Assembly (NCBI GenBank): GCA_031259195.1
Contig: JAIRLR010000161.1
Coordinates: 1 to 5,652 of the forward strand
Source of the DNA: Streptococcaceae bacterium
GTDB taxonomy: Bacteria > Bacillota > Bacilli > Lactobacillales > Streptococcaceae
Reading direction: 5' to 3'
DNA: 5,652 bases
The position numbers were made by a program, and so were the translations under genes. How positions within the stretch are numbered: the first letter of the stretch is position 1; every line of letters begins with the position of its first letter. A model generated the notes under the pieces. That model was not told the DNA's origin, did no database searches, and worked only from the letters and a program-made list of their open reading frames with translations. Below, in pieces: positions 1 to 5,652 of this stretch.

Positions 1-147
1 TGGGGCATTGAGAATCAGGTTCATTGGGTGTTAGATGTAATTTTTGATGAGGATCATTGTCGTATGAGGAAGAAAAATAGTGCGAAGAATATGAGTGTTG
101 TGCGGCATCTGGTGCTAAAAGAGAAAGAAGGCGATTTTATCGCATAA
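1..147 (+). pseudogene. ISAs1-family (H-repeat type) transposase, C-terminal fragment
   Basis: Frame 1 is open from the window edge to a TAA at 145-147 (48 codons). The residues WGIENQVHWVLDVIFDED, then CRMRKKNSAKNMSVVRH, match the conserved C-terminal block of ISAs1/H-repeat transposases (pattern WxIENxLHWxLDVxFxED.xRxRxxxxxxNxxxxRH). The E of this block belongs to the catalytic DDE-type core. The family usually continues some 25-45 residues beyond the RH, with a basic stretch, whereas this frame stops after LVLKEKEGDFIA. The tail is therefore probably truncated or frameshifted. The 5' part lies outside the window, so I cannot tell whether the whole element is broken. No terminal repeat of the element can be fixed here. 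It meets the lanM remnant tail to tail at about position 190. Family assignment is fairly sure; the state of the gene is inferred. Confidence 0.72.
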
Positions 148-174
148 ATATTTGATGAAAGTGATGAAAATCGC
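131..174. repeat. Imperfect inverted repeat at the end of the transposase fragment
   Basis: GCGATTTT at 131-138 is exactly complementary to AAAATCGC at 167-174. The next bases, ATC and GAT, extend the arms with one bulged base. The left arm lies over the last codons of the transposase fragment. No T-run follows on either strand, so it is not a good intrinsic terminator. It may be part of the insertion-sequence end, or the edge of a small deletion that shortened the transposase gene. Confidence 0.35.
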
Positions 175-190
175 TTAAATGGAAAAAATA

Positions 191-1409
191 TTAGATGATA
201 GAAAGTCGTATGCGATGGCCCTGAAGTCCTACTCCGGCAATTCCCGTAAATAAACCGACTGTTTCTATCTTTTGCAAACGCAAAATATGAAAACATCCAT
301 TTAACCATCGATTCATAATCATAGTGCTTACATACTGATTTCTATATTCTTTAATTTTTTTTAAATCTTGATTCCAATCACTAATCAAATAGTTAAACAA
401 CTCAATCATGCCTGCATTTTCATGGCAAAGACAATCATCATTTACAAAAAATTGAGACATTCTTTCTATCAATTGATGTACTAACTTTTCAGTTTGTTGC
501 TAAATTCTTTCATTAGGCAATATTTTTATTACCGTTAATCGTGCCGAGATTAAACCAGGCAAGCCCCAACATAAACGATAATCCTCTTGAGAGGACAAAT
601 GATCAAATTCATAGACAAGAAGATTTTCAATCAATGTCCTCAATGTTTGACTGGGCATTAATTCGTATAAACTTGTTAAACCTCTAACGATTCCTGATAC
701 ACCATGTGCAAATCCAATTTTAAGGTCATTAACGTCTTGTTTACGCCATTTTTCTATAAATAAATTCCCTTGTTTATTTAAAATCTTTCGTAACTTTTCT
801 GAATGAGTCATTTTATATGTTTCGACCAATAAAGTCAGAATACTCGCTTCCCCGTTTATCCAATCATTAGAATCAACTTCGAAAAATTTTTCAGCAGTGA
901 TTTCTTGAACCGTATCATCAATATAAGAAATAAATTCAGATTTTCCTGTATTTTTTAACTCTGACAAAATAGGAAAAAAGGGTGAAAGGCGACCTTGATA
1001 AGCAGAAACAAATTTTTGCTGATTTTTAGAAATATTGATTGCTGATTGAATAAGTACTTTATAAAAATCAATATACTTTTCTTCTTTTGTCTGAACAAAA
1101 AGTTCATAAAAAAAGAAAGCAAGCCCTGATAAACCATCATATAAACCTTCATTCGCCGGACGAATTCCTAACTGTTCACTTTTAGCTAAAAAATCTAGTG
1201 TCGCAAAGGAAACTTCGTTATGAGCTTCATTCCAAGCTGCCTTTTTCATTAGGTCATCAGCAATTTCTTTCGCTAATGCAGTACCATTTACTTTCGCCTC
1301 TTTCTTTAGTAATAGAAAAACAACTTTTCGATTTATGAGCGAAACATCCTCAAAACAATCCAGTGTCACCAACAAATAATCAATTTGACGCTCAATTTCA
1401 TCTTTATTA
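191..1409 (-). pseudogene. LanM-type lanthipeptide synthetase, cyclase domain only, amber-interrupted
   Basis: LanM enzymes dehydrate Ser/Thr in a lantibiotic precursor and then form thioether rings with a zinc-dependent LanC-like domain. Only that second domain remains here. One - strand frame runs from 1417 to a TAA at 191-193, about 407 codons, the size of a LanC domain. In order it shows LNKDEIERQIDYL (a LanM inter-domain type segment), GLYDGLSGLAFFFYEL, DWINGEASIL, GFAHGVSGI, CWGLPG (zinc Cys at 569-571), CHENAG (zinc Cys 425-427, His 422-424) and a terminal GLFTGIAGVGLQ. An in-frame TAG at 500-502 separates CWGLPG from the second Cys-His pair, so no single product could bind zinc. The usual CHG has become CHE, a change explained by GGA to GAA. 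There is no start codon or ribosome site upstream: the frame runs into the repeat at 1408-1483 and stops. No precursor peptide, transporter or immunity gene is seen. A stand-alone LanC is the alternative reading. Confidence 0.85.
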
Positions 1410-1483
1410 AGAGCCTGTTAACGAAGAAAAGCAAAAAATTACCAAAAAAAGTCGCGATTACGTAGATCGTTAACAAGTTCTTA
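1408..1483. mobile_element. 76-bp MITE-like element, internally deleted copy
   Basis: The ends are imperfect inverted repeats: TAAGAGCCTGTTAACGA at the left and, read on the other strand, TAAGAACTTGTTAACGA at the right (15 of 17 match). TA lies at both borders. Read on the - strand it aligns without gaps to the left end of the 347-bp element at 3349-3695. The outer 15 bases match at 14 positions, and a core of about 23 bases starting 40 bases from the end (GATAATTTTTTGC in the large copy, GGTAATTTTTTGC here) is nearly identical. After about 63 bases it jumps straight to the opposite terminal repeat. It contains no gene. Its left border is exactly where the lanM frame is lost. Confidence 0.75.
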
Positions 1484-1529
1484 TTTCGCAAAAGTTCTTA
1501 AAACATGCCTAATTTTTCTTTCAAAATTA

Positions 1530-1558
1530 ATGAATCATCTTTTACCTTATGGTACAAT
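1530..1558 (+). promoter_or_regulatory. Probable ezrA promoter, extended -10
   Basis: TACAAT at 1553-1558 is one base from the sigma-A -10 consensus and is preceded by TGG at 1550-1552, giving the extended -10 form TGnTACAAT. The -35 candidate ATGAAT at 1530-1535, with 17-bp spacing, is poor, as is common when the -10 is extended. Transcription would begin near 1565, leaving a leader of about 60 nt that ends in AGGAGA at 1610-1615, nine bases from the ezrA ATG. The rest of the 140-bp stretch from 1484 to 1624 is AT-rich, and I see no gene or operator in it. Confidence 0.6.
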
Positions 1559-1624
1559 TTTAAATGAACGTTTACGTTGCCAATTTAAAAAAGTAATTTT
1601 TACTAAGTTAGGAGATAAGCACTC

Positions 1625-3343
1625 ATGAATTATATTTGGATAGCTATTACAATTATTGCAGTATTTATTATTTCTTATGTAATAGGATCAATAATTCGTA
1701 AAAAAAACCAAACGCGTTTAGATGCATTAGAAGAAAGAAGAGAAAAACTGCTTGATCTACCAGTGGTGGAAGAGATTGAGGAAGTTAAGCGTATGCATTT
1801 AGTAGGGCAGTCGCAAAATACATTTCGTGAGTGGAACCAAAAATGGACCGATATTTCAACAAGTTCCTATGCTGATCTAGAGACACAAATTCTTGATATT
1901 GAAAATATGAATGATCGCTTTCGTTTCTTTAAGGCTAAGCATTCAATTGAAACTGCTGAGCATCAACTAGCTTATATGGAGCAAGAAGTTGAAGATATTC
2001 GTAGTGGGTTGAAGGATCTGCGTGAATCTGAAGAACGCAATTCATTAGCTGTTCAAGAAACATTAGATGTTTATGAAGAGTTAAAAAAGCACCTTGCAGA
2101 TAAAAAAGATTCATTTGATAAGGCAGCAGAAGAGCTCGAAAAACAACTTTATAATATTGAAATTGAGTTTGCTCAGTTTGTAACTTTAAACACAACTGGC
2201 GATCCTATAGAAGCGCGTGAAGTTTTATTACAAGCCGAACAGCACACCTTTGAGTGGAAAGAAAAAATGGAAAAAATTCCTAAGTTTGTTGAAGAACTAA
2301 GAGAAATTTTTCCCTCTCAAGTTGAAGAAATTGAAACAGGATATCATCAACTGTTGATGCAAAATTATATTTTCCCGGAAGAGAATAAAAACATTGAAGA
2401 TAGTCTTAGCCATATAAAAGATGAGATCAACGATTCTTTTGATGCCGTGAAAAAAATAGAGTTGGATACGGTTGAAACATTGAGCCGCTCAATTGATGGC
2501 GAGATTAATGATTTGTATGATGTTCTTGAGCATGAAATCAAAGCTCGTAAATATGTTTTAATAAATCGAAAACAAATCCAAGAGTATATTGAGCATGCTA
2601 AGAAAAATAATCGGCAATTACTGATTGAGCTGGATCATGTTTCACAAAGTTATACATTAAATAACAATGAAATAGGACGAGCGCGAGGATATCAGTCAGA
2701 AATCGAAGAGCTCGAAAAGAAAAAAGAAGATTTATTGCCGCAAATTGACAATCATCAAATTCCATACTCACAAGCGCAAAAGTTCTTTAAACATAGCTAC
2801 AAAGTGCTAGATGATATTGAGTCAAATCAGGTTCAAATTTTTGAGGATGTTAAAAACTTACGTGTCGATGAAAAAGAAGCCTCTGAAAAGTTAGATGACT
2901 TCGAATTTCAATTACGGAATATCAAACGTTTTGTGGAAAAGCAGCGCTTACCTGGATTGCCAGCAGATTATTTAGAATTTTTCTTTGTTGCTAGTGATCG
3001 AGTAAAAGAGTTGGCTAATGAATTAAATAAAATTCGAATTGATATGGACGAAATTCACCAGCTAGTGAAATACTCATCGGAAGATATTGATCGCCTAAGA
3101 CAAAAAACAGATGAGCTTATTGACTCGGCAGCTTTAGCAGAGCAAATTATGCAATACGCTAATCGTTATCGCTACACAAATGCACGGGTGGAGAATGCAA
3201 TCGACAAAAGTCTGATGCTGTTTACTCATGAGTATCGTTATAAAGAGGCATTGGATGAAATCGGTACAGCCTTAAACGAAGTTGAGCCTGGAGCGTTTAG
3301 CCGAATTGAGAACTTTTATTACAACAACCGAGACTTTGCATAG
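1625..3343 (+). CDS. ezrA: EzrA, septation ring formation regulator
   Basis: EzrA is a membrane-anchored spectrin-like protein of low-GC Gram-positives. It binds FtsZ, blocks Z-rings away from mid-cell and takes part in the divisome. The 572 residues are the usual family length. Residues 2-24 form one hydrophobic helix followed directly by RKKNQTR, giving an N-out anchor with a cytoplasmic body. The rest is almost entirely charged heptad-like helix rich in E, K, Q and L, as expected for the repeated helical bundles. The C-terminal conserved patch is present as QYANRYR at residues 510-516, the QNR region implicated in mid-cell localisation and FtsZ interaction, followed by ARVENAIDKSLMLF and EVEPGAFSRIE. 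The ATG at 1625 is chosen because AGGAGA lies nine bases upstream and the membrane anchor begins at residue 2. The gene is intact although both flanks carry MITE copies and its upstream neighbour is a lanM remnant. The stop is TAG, six bases before the large MITE. Confidence 0.96.
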   Translation: MNYIWIAITIIAVFIISYVIGSIIRKKNQTRLDALEERREKLLDLPVVEEIEEVKRMHLVGQSQNTFREWNQKWTDISTSSYADLETQILDIENMNDRFRFFKAKHSIETAEHQLAYMEQEVEDIRSGLKDLRESEERNSLAVQETLDVYEELKKHLADKKDSFDKAAEELEKQLYNIEIEFAQFVTLNTTGDPIEAREVLLQAEQHTFEWKEKMEKIPKFVEELREIFPSQVEEIETGYHQLLMQNYIFPEENKNIEDSLSHIKDEINDSFDAVKKIELDTVETLSRSIDGEINDLYDVLEHEIKARKYVLINRKQIQEYIEHAKKNNRQLLIELDHVSQSYTLNNNEIGRARGYQSEIEELEKKKEDLLPQIDNHQIPYSQAQKFFKHSYKVLDDIESNQVQIFEDVKNLRVDEKEASEKLDDFEFQLRNIKRFVEKQRLPGLPADYLEFFFVASDRVKELANELNKIRIDMDEIHQLVKYSSEDIDRLRQKTDELIDSAALAEQIMQYANRYRYTNARVENAIDKSLMLFTHEYRYKEALDEIGTALNEVEPGAFSRIENFYYNNRDFA

Positions 3344-3348
3344 TGATG

Positions 3349-3380
3349 TAAGAACCTGTTAACTTGTCTGTCTATTGATG
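3349..3380 (+). repeat. Left terminal inverted repeat of the large MITE
   Basis: It starts TAAGAACCTGTTAAC and ends TCTATTGATG, pairing with 3664-3695 with one mismatch. The base at 3354 is A, as in the corresponding end of the 76-bp element. Confidence 0.88.
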
Positions 3381-3434
3381 GATTTTCTGATAATTTTTTG
3401 CCTTTTTTCGTCAAAAGATATGCCTAAGTTCTTT

Positions 3435-3469
3435 ACGATTTGTTCAAGCTTTGCTTGATTACAAATCGT
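3435..3469 (+). other. Strong hairpin inside the MITE
   Basis: ACGATTTGT (3435-3443) pairs with ACAAATCGT (3461-3469). Inside it TCAAGC (3444-3449) pairs with GCTTGA (3453-3458), leaving a 3-base loop and a 2-base TT bulge, for 15 pairs in all. No T-run follows, so it is not a classical terminator. It may matter as RNA structure or in transposition. Confidence 0.6.
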
Positions 3470-3523
3470 TAGAACGACAGCTTCGATTTAGCACCAACGC
3501 GCAGCTTCCCTACGTTTCCGGTG

Positions 3524-3544
3524 AAAGAAAACTTCGTTTTCTTT
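3524..3544 (+). other. Perfect AT-rich hairpin inside the MITE
   Basis: AAAGAAAAC (3524-3532) and GTTTTCTTT (3536-3544) form nine pairs around a TTC loop. The bases after it (TATCTG) are not a clean T-tract. It is the nearest thing to a terminator after ezrA, but a weak one because the stem has only two G-C pairs. Confidence 0.5.
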
Positions 3545-3612
3545 TATCTGTTACCTAGAAGCTTATGCTTAAGCCTAAAAATGCATAAAAGTTTCTCAAA
3601 AAAACCTGGCAA

Positions 3613-3657
3613 GTTTACAAGTTGTTTTGAGCTTAATTGATTACAAACTTGGTAAAC
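3613..3657 (+). other. Bulged hairpin inside the MITE, right half
   Basis: GTTTAC (3613-3618) pairs with GTAAAC (3652-3657). AAGTT (3619-3623) pairs with AACTT (3646-3650), with G3651 bulged. GT/AC may extend the stem across a bulged A3645. TTGATTACAAA in its 3' arm also occurs at 3455-3465 in the left hairpin, so the two halves of the element carry similar, perhaps duplicated, stem-loops. Confidence 0.45.
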
Positions 3658-3663
3658 GGGGTT

Positions 3664-3695
3664 CATCAATAGACAGACAAGTTAACAGGCTCTTA
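3664..3695 (-). repeat. Right terminal inverted repeat of the large MITE
   Basis: On the + strand it reads CATCAATAGACAGACAAG followed by TTAACAGGCTCTTA. It is the complement of 3349-3380 except for the position opposite 3354, where it carries the G form (AGAGCC when read on the - strand), as does the matching end of the 76-bp element. Confidence 0.88.
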
Positions 3696-3699
3696 TAGA
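3670..3699 (+). promoter_or_regulatory. Possible hybrid promoter at the MITE right border, driving potA
   Basis: TAGACA at 3670-3675 inside the terminal repeat matches five of six bases of a -35 box. After an 18-bp spacer, TATAGA at 3694-3699 matches four of six bases of a -10 box and straddles the insertion junction. Transcription would begin near 3706, just before the potA ribosome site. It is speculative: both boxes are short matches in AT-rich DNA. It is listed because no better promoter lies between ezrA and potA. Confidence 0.25.
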
Positions 3700-3709
3700 G
3701 TGTGTCTAA

Positions 3710-3716
3710 AAGGAGA
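3710..3716 (+). promoter_or_regulatory. Ribosome binding site that fixes the potA start
   Basis: AAGGAGA at 3710-3716 lies nine to ten bases before the ATG at 3726. A GTG at 3702 is in the same frame, but the Shine-Dalgarno sequence itself would then be coding and no ribosome site precedes that GTG, so 3726 is the start. Confidence 0.85.
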
Positions 3717-3725
3717 AAGTCTTGC

Positions 3726-4862
3726 ATGTCAAAGCCGATGATTGAGTTAAAAAATATAGTTAAGCAGTATGATCAAGATACGACTGTTTTAAGGAATGTT
3801 AATCTTGAGATCGAGCAAGGAAAGTTCTATACTTTACTTGGTACTTCCGGCTCGGGCAAGACAACGATTTTGCGTATTATTGCTGGCTTTGAAGAGGTAA
3901 CAAGCGGCGAGGTTTTGCTTAATGGCAAAAGCATCAATGACGTCCCTGCTAATAAACGTCCGGTGAATACAGTTTTCCAAGATTATGCTTTATTTCCGCA
4001 TATGAATGTTTTTGAAAATGTAGCTTTTGGTTTAAAAATCAAAAAGTTCAAAAAGGACGTTATCAAGGAAAAAGTTCAAAAAGTTTTGCAAATGGTGCAG
4101 TTATCAGGCTTTGAAAGTCGTAAAATTTCGGCAATGAGTGGAGGCCAGAAGCAACGAGTGGCCATTGCCAGGGCTTTAGTTAATCAGCCGCAAATATTGT
4201 TGTTAGATGAGCCATTGGCTGCTCTTGATTTAAAATTGCGCACAGAGATGCAGTATGAGCTGCGTGAGTTGCAACAACAACTAGGGATAACCTTTGTTTT
4301 TGTAACCCATGATCAGGAAGAAGCGCTTGCAATGAGTGATTGGATTTTTGTGATGAATGATGGAAAGATTGTGCAAAATGGAACGCCAGTTGATATATAC
4401 GATGAGCCGATTAATCATTTTGTAGCGGATTTTATTGGTGAATCTAATATTATTGCTGGCGTTATGATTGATGATTATTTGGTAGAGTTTGTGGGAAAGC
4501 GCTTTGAAGCCACTGATGGGGGCATGCGAAAAAAAGAGTTGGTGGAGGTCGTGATTCGACCGGAAGATCTGTCGGTTGTTGCTCCTGAGCAAGGAAAGCT
4601 TATTGTTAAGGTTGATACACAGCTTTTTCGCGGAGTGCATTATGAGATTATTGCTTATGATAAAGAGGGCAATGAGTGGCTGATCCACTCAACACGCAAA
4701 GCAAAGGTGGGTGAGGAGATCGGTTTGTATTTTGAACCAGAAGATCTTCATATTATGCGCTTTAATGAAACTGAAGAAGAGTTCGACGCTAGAATCGAAG
4801 AGTACGTTGAAGAAACGCAGGAAGAAGTAACGACTGTGCCGCCAGAGGAAAGTATGGGATAA
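3726..4862 (+). CDS. potA: PotA, spermidine/putrescine ABC importer ATPase
   Basis: PotA hydrolyses ATP on the cytoplasmic face of the PotABCD polyamine importer. From the ATG at 3726 the product is 378 residues, usual for the family. The ABC domain fills residues 6-240: Walker A GTSGSGKT (39-46), Q-loop FQDYALFP (Gln85), signature SGGQKQR (138-144), Walker B ILLLDEP (157-163, Glu162 catalytic), D-loop ALD (166-168) and H-loop VTHDQEEA (His195), all intact. [12 protein letters not shown] (232-243) leads into the C-terminal regulatory TOBE-type region, with VIRPEDLSV at 277-285 and [10 protein letters not shown] at 335-344. The last 30 residues are an acidic tail ([21 protein letters not shown]), which is variable in the family. 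The potB start follows after 17 nt, so the two are co-transcribed. Other sugar or ion importer ATPases of this subfamily look similar; the PotB-like partner and the FIGESN junction favour polyamine. Confidence 0.93.
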   Translation: MSKPMIELKNIVKQYDQDTTVLRNVNLEIEQGKFYTLLGTSGSGKTTILRIIAGFEEVTSGEVLLNGKSINDVPANKRPVNTVFQDYALFPHMNVFENVAFGLKIKKFKKDVIKEKVQKVLQMVQLSGFESRKISAMSGGQKQRVAIARALVNQPQILLLDEPLAALDLKLRTEMQYELRELQQQLGITFVFVTHDQEEALAMSDWIFVMNDGKIVQNGTPVDIYDEPINHFVADFIGESNIIAGVMIDDYLVEFVGKRFEATDGGMRKKELVEVVIRPEDLSVVAPEQGKLIVKVDTQLFRGVHYEIIAYDKEGNEWLIHSTRKAKVGEEIGLYFEPEDLHIMRFNETEEEFDARIEEYVEETQEEVTTVPPEESMG

Positions 4863-4864
4863 CC

Positions 4865-4871
4865 AAGGAGG
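4865..4871 (+). promoter_or_regulatory. Ribosome binding site that fixes the potB TTG start
   Basis: AAGGAGG at 4865-4871, three bases into the potA-potB gap, is a full Shine-Dalgarno match eight bases before TTG at 4880. The first in-frame ATG (about 5045) lies after the first membrane helix and has no such site, so TTG is the start. Confidence 0.85.
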
Positions 4872-4879
4872 AAGAAACG

Positions 4880-5652
4880 TTGCGAAAATTATCATTTCAG
4901 TTATCCATTGCTTATTATTTTTGGCTGGCGTTATTTGTTATTGCACCTGTCTTATTAATTATTTATCAATCTTTTTTTGATTATCGGCATCATTTTACCT
5001 TGACCAACTATGCAACTTATTTTACAAAGTGGACATACTTGAAGATGACACTAAATTCTTTTTTATATGCTTTTGGGGTGACGCTCGTAACCTTTTTAGT
5101 TAGCTATCCAACAGCGTTTTTTTTAACTAAGTTAAAGCATAGACAGTTGTGGTTAATGTTGATCGTTTTGCCAACGTGGATTAATTTATTATTAAAAGCG
5201 TATGCATTTATTGGCATTTTTGGAATAAACGGCGCAGCTAATAATGTTTTACATTTCTTTGGTATTGGCCCAAAGCAGCTGTTGTTTACGGATTTTAGTT
5301 TTATGTTTGTAGCAGCATATATTGAGTTGCCATTTATGATTTTGCCGATTTTTAATTCATTGGAGGAGATTAACCCTTCATTGTTTAATGCTAGCAGCGA
5401 TTTGGGAGCAAACAGGTTGCAAACTTTTTTGAAAGTAGTGTTACCTTTATCTATCCCGGGAGTGCGCAGCGGCGTACAAGCTGTGTTTATTCCCTCACTT
5501 AGTTTGTTTATGTTGACAAGACTAATCGGGGGTAATCGAGTGATTACGCTTGGAACGGCCATTGAAGAGCATTTTTTGGTAACGCAAAATTGGGGGATGG
5601 GGTCAGTTCTCGGTGTTTTTTTAATTTTGTTTATGCTATTAGTTATGAGCTT
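4880..5652 (+). CDS. potB: PotB, spermidine/putrescine ABC importer permease (3' end outside window)
   Basis: This is one of the two membrane subunits of the polyamine importer; it pairs with PotC and couples to PotA. The frame is open from TTG 4880 to the window end, 257 codons, so about 10-20 residues are missing relative to the usual length near 270. Membrane helices are visible at about residues 10-30 (FWLALFVIAPVLLIIY), 60-83 (FLYAFGVTLVTFLVSYPTAF), 90-118 (LWLMLIVLPTWINLLLKAYA), 138-160 and around 192-210, and at the window end (VLGVFLILFMLLV). The cytoplasmic EAA loop that docks on the ATPase is present around residues 163-188 as NASSDLGANRLQTFLKVVLP, with the conserved DLGA and LP. 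The first residues MRKLSFQLS give a short basic cytoplasmic N-terminus. There is no sign of damage. potC and potD are expected downstream. Confidence 0.92.
   Translation, partial: MRKLSFQLSIAYYFWLALFVIAPVLLIIYQSFFDYRHHFTLTNYATYFTKWTYLKMTLNSFLYAFGVTLVTFLVSYPTAFFLTKLKHRQLWLMLIVLPTWINLLLKAYAFIGIFGINGAANNVLHFFGIGPKQLLFTDFSFMFVAAYIELPFMILPIFNSLEEINPSLFNASSDLGANRLQTFLKVVLPLSIPGVRSGVQAVFIPSLSLFMLTRLIGGNRVITLGTAIEEHFLVTQNWGMGSVLGVFLILFMLLVMS

Larger units (their letters stand above)
3349..3695. mobile_element. 347-bp MITE with 32-bp terminal inverted repeats
   Basis: The left end (3349-3380) and the reverse complement of the right end (3664-3695) agree at 31 of 32 bases. Both begin TAAGA and contain CCTGTTAACTTGTCTG, and the one difference is A at 3354 against G in the right repeat. 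TA at both borders is compatible with a 2-bp target duplication, as made by IS630/Tc1-mariner elements and by some IS5-family groups; which is involved cannot be settled here. The interior has no sizeable open frame and holds several hairpins. It fills almost the whole ezrA-potA gap, so any native ezrA terminator or potA promoter has been replaced or displaced. A related deleted copy is at 1408-1483. The autonomous parent is not in this window. Confidence 0.85.

Noticed and set aside
191..472. Separate 93-residue - strand gene
   Set aside because: It is in the same frame as the part above 500 and carries the second half of the same LanC-like zinc site; it starts at a TTG with no ribosome site. 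It is the tail of the amber-interrupted lanM remnant.
500..502. Amber codon read as an amino acid (recoding)
   Set aside because: The gene also lacks its start and its dehydratase half and has lost the CHG glycine, so ordinary decay explains the stop.
1502..1588. Short - strand frame of about 28 codons upstream of ezrA, tested as a lost piece of lanM
   Set aside because: Its translation shows no LanM likeness, and the segment contains the extended -10 promoter on the + strand.
1935..2195. 86-residue - strand open frame within ezrA
   Set aside because: It is antisense to a continuous coiled-coil coding region and has no convincing ribosome site.
3702..3725. GTG start for potA, giving eight extra residues
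   Set aside because: The Shine-Dalgarno AAGGAGA falls inside these codons and serves the ATG at 3726; no ribosome site precedes the GTG.
3344..3725. Polyamine riboswitch or leader upstream of potA
   Set aside because: The whole gap is accounted for by an element with matching terminal repeats, and the stem-loops belong to it. No known riboswitch core was recognised.
4281..4895. Two - strand open frames of 135 and 68 residues over potA
   Set aside because: They have no recognisable domains and lie antisense to a fully conserved ATPase.
5104..5562. 152-residue - strand open frame
   Set aside because: It is antisense to potB, whose + strand frame shows clear membrane helices and an EAA loop.
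1..5652. CRISPR array, tRNA or rRNA genes
   Set aside because: No regularly spaced direct repeats and no cloverleaf or rRNA signatures were seen on either strand.

Overview
The window is AT-rich DNA from a low-GC Gram-positive bacterium (Bacillota), most likely a lactic acid bacterium (Lactobacillales). The case rests on a full-length EzrA, a cell-division protein confined to low-GC Gram-positives, strong AAGGAGG-type ribosome binding sites, an extended -10 promoter, and a pot-type polyamine transporter operon. I cannot name the species from the sequence alone.

Positions 1-1624 are an accessory, decaying patch. They hold the last 48 codons of an ISAs1-family (H-repeat type) transposase on the + strand. 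Tail to tail with it, on the - strand, is the cyclase half of a class II lanthipeptide synthetase (LanM). That gene is dead: its dehydratase half is absent, an amber stop interrupts the frame at 500-502, and the zinc-site CHG motif has become CHE. The lanM frame is cut exactly at one end of a 76-bp palindrome-ended element (1408-1483). A 140-bp spacer with an extended -10 promoter then leads into ezrA.

Positions 1625-3343 are ezrA, intact. Six bases after its stop codon begins a 347-bp non-coding element (3349-3695) with 32-bp terminal inverted repeats (one mismatch) and TA at both borders, the form of a MITE. The 76-bp element is an internally deleted relative. Its left 63 bp align without gaps to the left end of the large element, and both copies carry the same end-specific base difference in their repeats. 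Two copies of one MITE family therefore bracket ezrA.

Positions 3726-5652 are the start of a polyamine import operon: potA (ATPase) and, 17 nt later, potB (permease, TTG start), which runs off the window a few residues before its expected end. potC and potD would be expected next. The MITE occupies nearly all of the ezrA-potA gap, so potA transcription must start inside it, at its right edge, or read through from ezrA.

The most unusual signal is the MITE family: its structured interior, its exact coincidence with the lanM breakpoint, and its position directly in front of the pot operon.
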